From assembly GCA_963931445.1 (NCBI GenBank), contig OZ007016.1:558001-622000 (forward strand): a stretch of DNA of 64,000 nucleotides, written 5' to 3'. This DNA is from CALXVA01 sp944393025. Lineage in GTDB: Bacteria; Bacillota; Clostridia; TANB77; CAG-508. A program made the translations under genes and the position numbers. A model generated the notes under the pieces. It saw only the letters and a program-made list of their open reading frames with translations. It did no database searches and had not been told where the DNA came from. Shown here one piece after another: positions 1-8,452 of the stretch (positions are counted from its first letter, which is position 1; each line of letters starts with the position of its first letter).

Positions 1-2
1 AT

Positions 3-278
3 TATGAAACAAATAATGAAACAGATAATTTTATTTTTCATGAAAAGCAAAGCAAAGAAAGTAAAATGAAAGAATTTATGCTTTTAGGGCTAAGAAAAAT
101 AGAAGGAGTACATATACAAGATTTTAAAAATAGATTTAGTGATAATCCAATATATTTATATAGAAAAGAATTAGAAAAATTAGTAAAGGAAGAATTAATA
201 GAAATAGATGGAGATATTATTAGACTAACAGATAAAGGATTAGATTTAGCAAATTTGGTATGGGAAGAATTTGTTTAG
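3..278 (+). CDS. hemW: HemW-like radical SAM protein, C-terminal fragment
   Basis: The reading frame is open from the left edge, so only the last 91 codons are present. The tail (KEFMLLGLRKIEGV, then RLTDKGLDLANLVWEEFV) matches the C-terminal HemN/HemW domain, which has a winged-helix character. HemW is a radical SAM protein thought to act as a heme chaperone and is often misnamed coproporphyrinogen oxidase. The catalytic cysteines lie outside the window. An internal ATG at 66 is not the start, because the coding sense continues upstream of it. In Firmicutes hemW usually precedes hrcA; here the T-box leader of pheS follows instead. Confidence 0.8.
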   Translation, partial: YETNNETDNFIFHEKQSKESKMKEFMLLGLRKIEGVHIQDFKNRFSDNPIYLYRKELEKLVKEELIEIDGDIIRLTDKGLDLANLVWEEFV

Positions 279-399
279 AATATGCTAAAGAATTAGTAAA
301 AATTTATTTTAATACTTGAAATTATGCAAACTTATTGATATAATAGATATACTTTAAAAATAAAAACCATTGAAAAAGCAAAGTAGGTTTAAATAAAAT

Positions 400-612
400 A
401 TTTAAAGAGAGATAGGAAAAGGTGGAAGCCTATTAATATTTATAGAACTGAAATTTCACTTTTGAGGTTCTTTTTTGAAAAATAAAGTAGAAAAAGACGG
501 GAAGCCCGTTATAGCTAGAATAAGGTTAATTATTTAATTAATAAAATTAGGTGGTACCACGATTGAAAAAAGCTAATCGTCCTATGTATTTTTAGGATGA
601 TTAGCTTTTTGG
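400..612 (+). promoter_or_regulatory. T-box riboswitch leader of pheST
   Basis: The leader carries the T-box core AGGTGGTACCACG at 549-561, directly followed by an intrinsic terminator. Upstream, 405-470 can form Stem I. A TTC triplet at 455-457 is a reasonable phenylalanine specifier codon, and another TTC lies at 468-470. In this family uncharged tRNA pairs with the specifier and the T-box bulge and favours the antiterminator, so pheS-pheT should be expressed when phenylalanyl-tRNA is scarce. The class is clear from the core motif and its position. Which TTC is the specifier is inferred. Confidence 0.92.
572..610 (+). terminator. Regulated terminator of the T-box leader
   Basis: Arms GCTAATCGTCCTA (572-584) and TAGGATGATTAGC (593-605) pair over 13 bp with one G-U and are followed by five T residues. 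The 5' arm lies just downstream of the T-box core, as expected for mutually exclusive terminator and antiterminator folds. Confidence 0.9.
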
Positions 613-708
613 TGTATGGAAAAATTAATATATATTCCATATACAACAAAGGTTAAAATTTCTTGGTCAGTGCATATTTGTAAAGCAAAATGAACATGTT
701 AAGAAACC

Positions 709-787
709 ACTTTTTTGTTTTAAAAAATTTAAGACCTGTCCCCAAAACGAAAAAAAGTTCGTTTGGAGACCTGTCCCTAAAACGAAT
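709..787 (+). repeat. Family A palindromic repeat, copy 1 (upstream of pheS)
   Basis: Two direct copies of GACCTGTCC (733-741 and 768-776) sit in AAAACGAA/TTCGTTT surroundings. The same building blocks recur at 6940-6997, 31181-31316 and 43162-43230. The element lies between the T-box terminator and the pheS ribosome site, so it forms part of the pheS mRNA leader. Its composition (GGGACAGGTC cores flanked by TTCGTTTT) resembles REP or MITE-like palindromes associated with small transposases. No transposase is encoded in the window. Confidence 0.75.
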
Positions 788-800
788 TGAGGAGGAAGTT

Positions 801-1838
801 ATGGAAGAAGAAATTAGAATGATTAAAGATGTAGCTGTTGGAGATATAAATAAGGCTACTAATGCAAAAGAATTAGATGATGTAAGGGTAAAGTATTTAG
901 GTAAAAAAGGTGAACTTACAGCTATTTTAAGAGGTATGGGAACTTTGACACCAGAAGAAAGACCTATTATTGGAAGTAAAGTAAATAAGGTAAGAGATGA
1001 ACTTGAAAATTTAATTAAAACAAGAGAGGAAGAGTTTGAAAAAGAGGAACTTGAAAGAAAGTTGAAAGAAGAAACTATAGATATTACACTTCCAGCAACT
1101 AAAGTAAAAAGAGGAAGTAAGCATCCTTTAAATAGGATAATTGAAGAAGTAGAAGATTTATTTGTTTCTATGGGTTATGATGTTGTAGCAGGACCAGAAC
1201 TTGAAACTGATGAATATTGTTTTGAAAGGTTAAATTTACCTAAGGGACATCCAGCAAGAGATATGCAAGATAGTTTTTATATTACTTCAGAATATTTATT
1301 AAGAACTCAGACTTCTGCTGTTCAGGCAAGAACAATGATGGCAAATACAGAAAAAACACCTATTAGAGTAATTTGTCCAGGTAAAACATATAGAAGAGAT
1401 GATGATGCAACACATTCTCATCAATTTAGTCAAGTTGAAGGATTAGTAATAGATGAAAATATTTCTTTAGCAGATTTAAAAGGAACATTAGAAGTGTTTG
1501 TTAGAAAGATGCTTGGAGAAAATTTGAATCTTCGTTTTAGACCAAGTTACTTTCCTTTTACAGAACCTTCTTATGAAGTTGATGTTACATGTTTTAAATG
1601 TGGAGGAAAAGGTTGTAATCTATGTAAACAAACTGGCTGGATAGAGGTTTTAGGTTCAGGAATGGTACATCCAAATGTTTTGAAAATGAATGGTTATGAT
1701 CCAGAAAAATATACAGGATTTGCATTTGGAACAGGGTTAGATAGGCTTGCTATGTTTAAATATGGAATTACAGATATAAGGCTTTTATATCAAAATGATG
1801 TTAGATTTTTAAATCAATTTGATAGATTAGATAGATAA
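801..1838 (+). CDS. pheS: Phenylalanyl-tRNA synthetase alpha subunit
   Basis: PheS (345 aa, usual length about 340) charges tRNA-Phe as an alpha2-beta2 enzyme with PheT. The N-terminal coiled coil spans about residues 1-90. The class II core shows motif 2 (THSHQFSQVEGLVI) and motif 3 (GFAFGTGLDRLAM), plus a four-cysteine cluster (CFKCGGKGCNLC). I chose ATG 801 because GAGGAGG lies 7-10 bases upstream and the family N-terminus begins there. An ATG at 690 in the same frame would add 37 residues translated from the family A repeat and is rejected. pheT follows after 51 bases, and both are controlled by the T-box. Confidence 0.97.
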   Translation: MEEEIRMIKDVAVGDINKATNAKELDDVRVKYLGKKGELTAILRGMGTLTPEERPIIGSKVNKVRDELENLIKTREEEFEKEELERKLKEETIDITLPATKVKRGSKHPLNRIIEEVEDLFVSMGYDVVAGPELETDEYCFERLNLPKGHPARDMQDSFYITSEYLLRTQTSAVQARTMMANTEKTPIRVICPGKTYRRDDDATHSHQFSQVEGLVIDENISLADLKGTLEVFVRKMLGENLNLRFRPSYFPFTEPSYEVDVTCFKCGGKGCNLCKQTGWIEVLGSGMVHPNVLKMNGYDPEKYTGFAFGTGLDRLAMFKYGITDIRLLYQNDVRFLNQFDRLDR

Positions 1839-1889
1839 TTTTTTAGCAAGAAAAATATATGTTTCAAAATTAAGAAAGAAGGTAAAAAA

Positions 1890-4304
1890 ATGAAATTAAG
1901 TACAAATTTTGTAAAAGACTATGTAGATATAGATGTAGATATTAAAACTCTTGCAGAAGATATGACAAGAGTTGGAAATGAGTATGATGAAGCAGGAAAG
2001 CTTTTAAATGTTACTAATCTTACAATTGGTGAAGTAAAAGAATGTAAAATGCATCCGGATTCTGATCATTTACATGTTTGCAAAGTGGATGTTGGAAGTG
2101 AAATTTTAAATATTGTTTGTGGGGCACCAAATGTTAGAGAAGGATTGAAGGTTATTGTAGCTTTAGATGGAGCAGTTCTTCCAGGAGGCACTATAAAAAA
2201 AGGTGTTATAAGAGGGCAAGAGTCAAATGGAATGCTTTGCTCAATGCTAGAATTAGGATTAGAACATAAATATGTAGATGAAATAGATAAAACAGGAATT
2301 CATGAATTACCACAAGATGCACCAATAGGAGAAGATCCTATAAAATATATGAAATTAGATGATGAAATAGTTGATTTTGATTTAACAGCAAATAGAGGAG
2401 ATTTACTAAGTATACTTGGTATGGCTTATGAATTAGGTGCAATATATGATAAAGAAGTAAAAGACATAGATTTAGCACATAAAGAAAATAATGAAAATAT
2501 AAATGATAGTTTTAAAGTAGAAGTAAATACAGATAATTGTTCAATATTTTTAGCAAAAAAAGTTAAAAACATAAAGATAAAAGAAAGTCCATTATATATA
2601 AAAAATAGACTTATTGCATCAGGAATAAGACCAATAAATAATGTTGTAGATATAAGTAATTATGTAATGTTAGAAACTGGTCAGCCACTTCATTTTTATG
2701 ATGCAGATACTTTAAAAGGAAAAATAGAAGTAAGAATGGCTAAAGAAAAAGAAAAACTTACAACATTAGATGGAATTGAAAGAAATTTATCTAAAGAAGA
2801 TATTGTTATATCAGATGGTGAAAAGGCAATAGGCCTAGCTGGAGTTATGGGCGGTTTAGATACAGAAATTACAGAAAACACAAAAAATGTTCTTATAGAA
2901 TCTGCTATATTTGATGGAATTAAAATAAGAAAAACTTCTAAAGAAATATTAAGAAGTGAAGCAAGTTCAAGATTTGAAAAAGGATTAGATCCAAATAGAA
3001 CATATATGGCAATTCAAAGAGCATGTAAGCTATTAGAAGAATATGCAGACGGAGAAGTAGTTGGCGGAATTGCTAAATATGATAAAACAAACTTAGAAAA
3101 TACAGAAATTGAAATATCATTTAATAAAATAAATGATGTATTAGGTATGGAAATTTCTAAAAAGGATGTTTTAAATGTATTTAGAAGATTAAAATTTGAT
3201 GTTATAATAAATAATAAAAAATCTAATTTTAATGAAACAGAAGAAGAATTAGAAAACATACAAAAAATAATAGTATCAGTTCCAAAAAGAAGAGGAGATA
3301 TATCTATACAAGAAGATTTAATAGAAGAGGTTGGTCGTATATATGGTGTTGATAATATTATAGGAAGGCTTCCTAAAATGCCTATGAAATCTGGAAGCTT
3401 TGATAAAGTAACTAGAGGAATAAGAAACAAAATGATAGATTTAGGGTTAAATGAAACTTTATCATATATATTAGTAAATGATAAAGAAGCAAAATATTTT
3501 ACAAAAGATAATTCACAATTAGTAAGTTTATTAGATCCAATGACAGAAGAAAGAAATACATTAAGACATAGTATACTTCCATCACTTCTAAAGATATATG
3601 AATATAACAAATCTAGAAGTAATAAAGATGTATCAATATTTGAAATAGGAAAAGCATTTTATAGAAATGAAGAAGAATATGGAGAAACTAATAAATTAGC
3701 AGTTCTTATGACAGGAGATTATTACTTAGGTGTAGAAAATAAAAAACAAGTAGATTTTTACATAATAAAAGGAATTGCAGAAGAACTTTTAGATTATTTA
3801 GGTTATGGAAATAGATACAGTTTTGTAATAAAAGAAAATCAAATGCCAAATGAAGTACATCCAGGACAATCTGCTTTAATTTCTGTAAACAATGATATAG
3901 TAGGATTAATAGGAAGAGTGCATCCATTGTTAGTAAAAGAAGCGGTTTATGTTTTAGAAATTGATTTAGATAAATTATTAGGCAAAAAAGTTGGAAAAAT
4001 GAAATATAAAGAAATTTCTAAATTCCCAAGTATAAAAAAAGATTTAGCAGTTGTAGTTAATAAAAATATAACTTCAGAAGAAATACAAGACATAATAAAA
4101 AAAGCAGGAGGTTCTACATTAAGTAAAATAGAAGTTTTTGATGTATACACTGGAAAAGGAATAGAAGAAAATAAAAAGAGTATTGCATATTCATTAACTT
4201 TTGAAAAAATGGACAGAACTTTAACAGATGAAGAAATAAATGAGAGCTTAAACAAAATAATAGAAATGTTAAATAAAAAATTAAACGCAGAACTTAGAAA
4301 ATAA
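1890..4304 (+). CDS. pheT: Phenylalanyl-tRNA synthetase beta subunit
   Basis: PheT (804 aa) is the structural and editing partner of PheS. Order of domains: an EMAP-type tRNA-binding domain at about residues 40-150 (TIGEVKECKMHPDSDHLHVC), the B3/B4 editing domain at about 205-375 (GIRPINNVVDISNYVMLETG), a B5 domain at about 400-475, the catalytic-like core, and a C-terminal FDX-ACB anticodon-binding domain from about 710 (KFPSIKKDLAVVV). The length is normal for bacteria. The ribosome site GAAGG precedes the ATG. It is co-transcribed with pheS under the T-box and is followed 19 bases later by the CapA-like gene. Confidence 0.97.
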   Translation: MKLSTNFVKDYVDIDVDIKTLAEDMTRVGNEYDEAGKLLNVTNLTIGEVKECKMHPDSDHLHVCKVDVGSEILNIVCGAPNVREGLKVIVALDGAVLPGGTIKKGVIRGQESNGMLCSMLELGLEHKYVDEIDKTGIHELPQDAPIGEDPIKYMKLDDEIVDFDLTANRGDLLSILGMAYELGAIYDKEVKDIDLAHKENNENINDSFKVEVNTDNCSIFLAKKVKNIKIKESPLYIKNRLIASGIRPINNVVDISNYVMLETGQPLHFYDADTLKGKIEVRMAKEKEKLTTLDGIERNLSKEDIVISDGEKAIGLAGVMGGLDTEITENTKNVLIESAIFDGIKIRKTSKEILRSEASSRFEKGLDPNRTYMAIQRACKLLEEYADGEVVGGIAKYDKTNLENTEIEISFNKINDVLGMEISKKDVLNVFRRLKFDVIINNKKSNFNETEEELENIQKIIVSVPKRRGDISIQEDLIEEVGRIYGVDNIIGRLPKMPMKSGSFDKVTRGIRNKMIDLGLNETLSYILVNDKEAKYFTKDNSQLVSLLDPMTEERNTLRHSILPSLLKIYEYNKSRSNKDVSIFEIGKAFYRNEEEYGETNKLAVLMTGDYYLGVENKKQVDFYIIKGIAEELLDYLGYGNRYSFVIKENQMPNEVHPGQSALISVNNDIVGLIGRVHPLLVKEAVYVLEIDLDKLLGKKVGKMKYKEISKFPSIKKDLAVVVNKNITSEEIQDIIKKAGGSTLSKIEVFDVYTGKGIEENKKSIAYSLTFEKMDRTLTDEEINESLNKIIEMLNKKLNAELRK

Positions 4305-4323
4305 ATAGTTTAAGGAGGAAAAA

Positions 4324-5583
4324 ATGGCAAGGAACAGAAGAAATACAAGGAGAATTAAATCAATAAAAGATGTATTAAGTACAAAAACATTTTGGACAAT
4401 AGTTGGAATATTATTATTAATTATAATATCATGTATAGCAATAAATAATTATAAAATTTATGAAGATAAACAATTACTTGCTAAACAAAAAGAAGAAATA
4501 GAAAAGCAAACTCAAGAAATATTTTCTCAAATAAGTAATAATATATCACAAACAAATCAAAATATATCAGAATCAGATACTGCAATAAAGATGTCTGCAG
4601 TTGGAGATATTTTATGTAGTAGTTCAATGATTGAAGATGCATATAACAATAACACTAAAGAATATGATTTTTCTCATATGTTTAATAGTATATCTGGCTA
4701 TATTAAAGATGCAGATATTGTAATGGGAACAATGGAAACAGGAATTATAGATGATGAATATAGTGATATAAATGCACCAATAGAATTTGCAAGAGCTGTT
4801 AGAAATTCCGGAATAAATTTAGTTACAATTTCGCATAACCATAGTTTAGATAATGGGGTAAATGGGTTAAAAGAAACCAGAGAAAACTTAGAAGAACTTG
4901 GATTTGATGTTTTAGGAGATAAATTTGAAAATTCAAATACAGTAATTGTAAAAGAAATAAAAGGTGCAAAAATTGCATTTTTAACATATACATGTTTTTT
5001 AGATAATGAATCACAAAAATCTAAAGAGGAATTAAATTGTGTAAATATGTATAGTGAAAAACAAGTTAAAGATGATATTAAATATGCAAAAGAAAAAGAT
5101 GCCGAATATATATGTGTTATGATACATTGGGGAGATGCAATTACACAAACAATATCAGATGAACAAAAGAAAATAGCAGAATTTTTAGTGGATAATGGTG
5201 TAGATTTAATAATAGGTGCACATCCATCAGTTGTTCAAAAAATGGAAATAAAACAAAATAAAGATGGAGAAAATGTTTTTATTGCCTATTCAATAGGTAC
5301 TTATGTATCAACATTATCAGCAGAAGAAGCAAAAACAGAATTAGTTTTAAACATAGAATTAAGAAAAAGTGGAAAAGATGGAAAAGTATATTTGAATAAG
5401 GTAGATTATACACCAATATATATGCTAGATAATGGATGGGATGCACAAGATAGATTTAAATTAATCGATATGAAAACTACCGCAACAGAATATGCAGGAG
5501 GAAATACACAAATAGTTACAAGACAAACTTATGATGAATTAGTAAGAGGATTAAATAGATTAAATGAAATTTTATCTAAGTAA
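4324..5583 (+). CDS. CapA/PgsA-like membrane-anchored metallophosphatase
   Basis: This 419-residue protein has a basic N-terminus, one membrane segment at about residues 23-41, a short coiled linker, and a CapA-type calcineurin-like domain from about residue 90. Visible family motifs are SAVGDI, TISHNHSLDNG, MIHWGDA, GAHPSVVQKMEI and AYSIGTY, which carry the expected metal ligands (D, N, H). The family is linked to poly-gamma-glutamate capsule synthesis, but no pgs/cap synthetase genes are nearby, so the substrate is unknown. AAGGAGG lies just before the ATG. Close spacing after pheT suggests read-through expression. Confidence 0.85.
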   Translation: MARNRRNTRRIKSIKDVLSTKTFWTIVGILLLIIISCIAINNYKIYEDKQLLAKQKEEIEKQTQEIFSQISNNISQTNQNISESDTAIKMSAVGDILCSSSMIEDAYNNNTKEYDFSHMFNSISGYIKDADIVMGTMETGIIDDEYSDINAPIEFARAVRNSGINLVTISHNHSLDNGVNGLKETRENLEELGFDVLGDKFENSNTVIVKEIKGAKIAFLTYTCFLDNESQKSKEELNCVNMYSEKQVKDDIKYAKEKDAEYICVMIHWGDAITQTISDEQKKIAEFLVDNGVDLIIGAHPSVVQKMEIKQNKDGENVFIAYSIGTYVSTLSAEEAKTELVLNIELRKSGKDGKVYLNKVDYTPIYMLDNGWDAQDRFKLIDMKTTATEYAGGNTQIVTRQTYDELVRGLNRLNEILSK

Positions 5584-5590
5584 AAATTTA

Positions 5591-5631
5591 GAAGGGAGAA
5601 AGTATAATATATTTATATTATACAAATAAAA
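5591..5631 (+). promoter_or_regulatory. rimO ribosome site with spacer hairpin
   Basis: The only good Shine-Dalgarno sequence (GAAGGGAG, 5591-5598) is 33 bases from the ATG, far beyond the usual distance. Between them lies a perfect palindrome, 5602-5623, with 10-base arms GTATAATATA/TATATTATAC. If it folds, it loops out of the spacer and brings the effective distance to about 11 bases. The start codon itself is certain from the conserved RimO N-terminus. Confidence 0.5.
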
Positions 5632-6948
5632 ATGAAAATAGGATTTGTATCATTAGGATGTAGTAAAAATTTAGTAGACACAGAAAAAACAATAGGTATT
5701 TTTAAATCAAATAATTATGAAATAGTAAATAATCCAAAAAATGCAGAAGTAATTATTATAAATACTTGTGGATTTATTGAATCTGCAAAACAAGAAGCAA
5801 TAAATACTATTTTAGAAATGGCGGAATATAAAAAACAAAAATGCAAATATTTAATTGTTATGGGATGTTTAGTTGAAAGATATAAAACAGAATTAGAAAA
5901 AGCAATTCCAGAAGTAGATTTATTTATAAAATATAGTGAATATAATTTATTATGGGAAAAAATACAAAGACTATTACAAAGAGATAAAATACAAGAAGAT
6001 AATTTAAATAAATATAATGATTTTAATAGTATTGAAGAAAGAGTAGTATCAACAGGAGAAAATTACGCATATTTAAAAATTGCAGATGGATGTAGTAATA
6101 GGTGTACATATTGTGCAATACCATATATAAGAGGACCACAAATAAGTAGAAAAATAGAAGATATTATAAAAGAAGCAAATAAATTAGTTAATCAAGGTTA
6201 TAAAGAAATTATTTTAATAGCACAAGATACTACAAAATATGGAACAGATATATACGGAAAACCAAAACTAGCAGAATTATTACAAGAATTATGCAAAATA
6301 GAAAAATTACATTGGATAAGATTTTTATATGCATACCCAGAAACAATTGATGATGAATTAATAAAAGTAGTAAAAGAAAATAAAAAAATATGTAAATATT
6401 TTGATATTCCGATACAACATATTTCAGATACAGTTTTAAAAAGAATGAATAGACAAAGTAATGGAAAAACAATAAGAAATTTAATACAAAAACTAAGAAA
6501 AGAGATACCAAATGTAATTATAAGAACAACAGTTATGGTAGGATTTCCAGGAGAAACAAAACAAGATTTTGAAGAATTATATGAATTTTTAAAAGAAGCA
6601 AAATTTGATAAATTAGGATGCTTCTCATATTCTAAAGAAGAAGGAACACCGGCAGAACGAATTAAAGAACAAATACATCCAATGACTAAAAAAAGCAGAT
6701 ATAACAAAATAATGAGTTTACAACAAGAAATTTCTAAGGAAAATTTAAAAAAACAAATAGGAAAAGAAGTAGAAATTTTAATAGAAGATAGATCATTTGA
6801 TGGAAAAAATTATATAGGAAGAACCTATATGGATGTACCAGAAATTGATGGAATAGTATATTTAAATAGTAGTAAGGAATTAAAAATAGGAGAATTTACA
6901 AAAGGCAAAATAATAGATGTAAGCAATTATGATTTAATTTCGGTTTAG
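5632..6948 (+). CDS. rimO: Ribosomal protein S12 methylthiotransferase RimO
   Basis: RimO (438 aa) is a radical SAM enzyme with two 4Fe-4S clusters that adds a methylthio group to an aspartate of ribosomal protein S12. The N-terminal domain has the diagnostic IGFVSLGCSKNLVDTEKT and the further cysteines in INTCGFI and VMGCLVER. The radical SAM site is CSNRCTYCAIP, followed by QDTTKYGTD and GFPGET, and the C-terminus is a TRAM domain. The last codons (ISV then TAG) run into a family A repeat, which provides the stop codon. The start is discussed with the spacer hairpin. Confidence 0.95.
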   Translation: MKIGFVSLGCSKNLVDTEKTIGIFKSNNYEIVNNPKNAEVIIINTCGFIESAKQEAINTILEMAEYKKQKCKYLIVMGCLVERYKTELEKAIPEVDLFIKYSEYNLLWEKIQRLLQRDKIQEDNLNKYNDFNSIEERVVSTGENYAYLKIADGCSNRCTYCAIPYIRGPQISRKIEDIIKEANKLVNQGYKEIILIAQDTTKYGTDIYGKPKLAELLQELCKIEKLHWIRFLYAYPETIDDELIKVVKENKKICKYFDIPIQHISDTVLKRMNRQSNGKTIRNLIQKLRKEIPNVIIRTTVMVGFPGETKQDFEELYEFLKEAKFDKLGCFSYSKEEGTPAERIKEQIHPMTKKSRYNKIMSLQQEISKENLKKQIGKEVEILIEDRSFDGKNYIGRTYMDVPEIDGIVYLNSSKELKIGEFTKGKIIDVSNYDLISV

Positions 6949-6997
6949 GGACAGGTCTCCAAGCGAATAAAAATTCGTTTTGGGGACAGGTCCTTTT
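6940..6997 (+). repeat. Family A palindromic repeat, copy 2 (end of rimO)
   Basis: Two direct GGGACAGGTC cores (6948-6957 and 6984-6993) are flanked by TTCGGTTTA and TTCGTTTT, with CAAGCGAATAAAAATTCG between them. The rimO stop TAG (6946-6948) is inside the first motif. The module order is the same as in the left half of the 31181-31316 copy. Confidence 0.8.
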
Positions 6998-7032
6998 AAT
7001 GTATAGAAAAGCAAAAACTTCTGCTATACATT
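6998..7032. repeat. Small inverted repeat with GTATAG ends
   Basis: AATGTATAG (6998-7006) and CTATACATT (7024-7032) are perfect inverted repeats around a short AT-rich core. The GTATAG...CTATAC ends resemble the ends of family B elements, so this may be a minimal relative or remnant. Confidence 0.4.
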
Positions 7033-7068
7033 AATGTAAAATGTACTTTAATAAAGTATATTATTTTA

Positions 7069-7224
7069 TTGTATAGGAAAAATCGACTTTTTATTTAAAA
7101 TTTCAGTATTTTTAACGATTTTTGCTATACAACAAGGTTAGGCATCCTTAGACTGTCCGAGCGAAGCGAGTGACATGTATTTCGCACCTACTTCAGAGGC
7201 ATACTTGGCGAAATGCCTTTCTTA
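7069..7224. repeat. Family B MITE-like element, copy 1
   Basis: The core has imperfect terminal inverted repeats TTGTATAGGAAAAATCGA (7069-7086) and AACGATTTTTGCTATACAA (7114-7132). It is followed by a GC-richer fold-back arm to 7224, with segments such as CCGAGCGAAGCGAGTG and GGCGAAATGCC. The reverse complement of the arm recurs at 21026-21115, and cores recur at 11461-11638, 22798-22861 and 46285-46394. The element lies in the rimO to fabH gap. No coding sequence is evident in it. Confidence 0.8.
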
Positions 7225-7399
7225 TGTAGTAAAGTTGTTTCGCAGATAAGATAAATAGAAATGATAGAGTTAAATTATAATGTAAAAATGATTAAATAAA
7301 ATTAATAGTTTTAGATTTTCGACCATATAGTTTAATATAATGAAATATATATAAAAACATGATATAATTTTATACATAAAAATACTAGTGAGGAAAAAA

Positions 7400-8326
7400 A
7401 TGAGTTCAATAAAAATAATAGCAAGTGGTATCTACTTACCAAATAATTGTATAGAAAATAGTTACCTAAACCAAAAATTCAACTTGAATAATGATTGGAT
7501 TTATAAAAGAACAGGAATACTAAAAAGGTACTGGGAAGAAGAAAAATCTATGACAGAAATGGCAATAAAGTCAGTAGAAAATTTATTAGAAAACAACAAA
7601 ATAAATGTTCAGGATATAGGAATAATTATTACTGCATCAACTAAATATGAAGACACAATGCCAGGAATTTCATTTAATATTCAAAAAATGTTAAATATCA
7701 AAAATTGTATTTGTATAGATATATTAGCAGGTTGTAGTGGGTATATAAATGCAATAGATATTGTAAAAAAATATCTTGACACAGATGAAATTAAATATGG
7801 TTTAATAATAGGAATAGAAAAATTATCAAAGTACATAAACAAAGATGATATTAATACAGCAATTCTTTTAGGAGATGGAGCAGGAGCAACTTTAATTAAA
7901 AAATCTGAAAATAAATTATATTCAAAAAATATTGAAAGTATTGGACAAGAAGGAGATATTTTAACTTGTAAAGAAAATGAAAAAATTTATATGGATGGAA
8001 AGAAAATATATAAATTTGCAACAGTAAAAGTAGCTCAAAATATAATTAATTTATTAGAAAAAGAAAAACTAGATATATCAGATGTAAAATACATAATTCC
8101 ACATCAATCAAACTTAAGAATTATATCAAATATTTCAGAAAGAATTGGTGCTAAAAGGGAGCAAATGTACATAAATATAGGGAGTATTGGAAATACATTT
8201 AATGCAAGTATACCAATTGCTTTAGATGAAATTTTAAAAAAGAAGTTATTAAAAGAAAAAGATAAGATTATATTAACAGGTTATGGAGGGGGACTAAATT
8301 TAGGAAGTATAATAATAGAGATATAG
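7400..8326 (+). CDS. 3-oxoacyl-ACP synthase III (FabH-like)
   Basis: A 308-residue thiolase-fold condensing enzyme. The KAS III triad is intact: Cys in DILAGCSGY, His in IPHQSNLRII, and Asn in IGNTFNASIP. The N-terminal DWIYKRTGI motif and the glycine-rich end TGYGGGLNLGS also fit FabH, which condenses an acyl-CoA with malonyl-ACP. I chose ATG 7400, six bases after GTGAGG, over the in-frame GTG at 7388. The gene stands alone between repeats and a convergent minus gene, with no fab, acp or phosphopantetheinyl genes nearby. It may therefore be the housekeeping FabH or a specialised paralogue. A TATAAT at 7363-7368 could be its -10. Confidence 0.88.
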   Translation: MSSIKIIASGIYLPNNCIENSYLNQKFNLNNDWIYKRTGILKRYWEEEKSMTEMAIKSVENLLENNKINVQDIGIIITASTKYEDTMPGISFNIQKMLNIKNCICIDILAGCSGYINAIDIVKKYLDTDEIKYGLIIGIEKLSKYINKDDINTAILLGDGAGATLIKKSENKLYSKNIESIGQEGDILTCKENEKIYMDGKKIYKFATVKVAQNIINLLEKEKLDISDVKYIIPHQSNLRIISNISERIGAKREQMYINIGSIGNTFNASIPIALDEILKKKLLKEKDKIILTGYGGGLNLGSIIIEI

Positions 8327-8362
8327 ATTATTATAATAACAAAAGAATTAAGAGCAAATTAA

Positions 8363-8398
8363 AAGGAATGAGTTCTATTCAATATAGAGTTCATTCCT
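8363..8398. terminator. Hairpin between convergent fabH-like and glycosyltransferase genes
   Basis: AAGGAATGAGTTCTAT (8363-8378) pairs with ATAGAGTTCATTCCTT (8383-8398) with two G-U pairs on the plus strand. It lies between convergent genes and could terminate either direction, although the T-run is weak. Confidence 0.6.
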
Positions 8399-8410
8399 TA
8401 ATAATTTAGT

Positions 8411-8444
8411 ACTTACTTAAAAAATTTTCAATTTTTAAGTAAGT
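8411..8444. terminator. Second convergent hairpin
   Basis: ACTTACTTAAAAA (8411-8423) and TTTTTAAGTAAGT (8432-8444) form a perfect 13-bp inverted repeat just past the stop of the minus-strand glycosyltransferase. It is AT-only at the base of the loop, so termination strength is uncertain. Confidence 0.5.
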
Positions 8445-8452
8445 GCAGAAAC

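Noticed and set aside
690..800. In-frame N-terminal extension of pheS from ATG 690
   Set aside because: It translates a family A repeat, has no ribosome site, and the family N-terminus and GGAGG support ATG 801.
2696..3610. Long minus-strand ORFs inside pheT and other AT-rich genes
   Set aside because: Shadow frames: low complexity, Leu/Phe/Ser-rich, no ribosome sites, opposite a clear gene.
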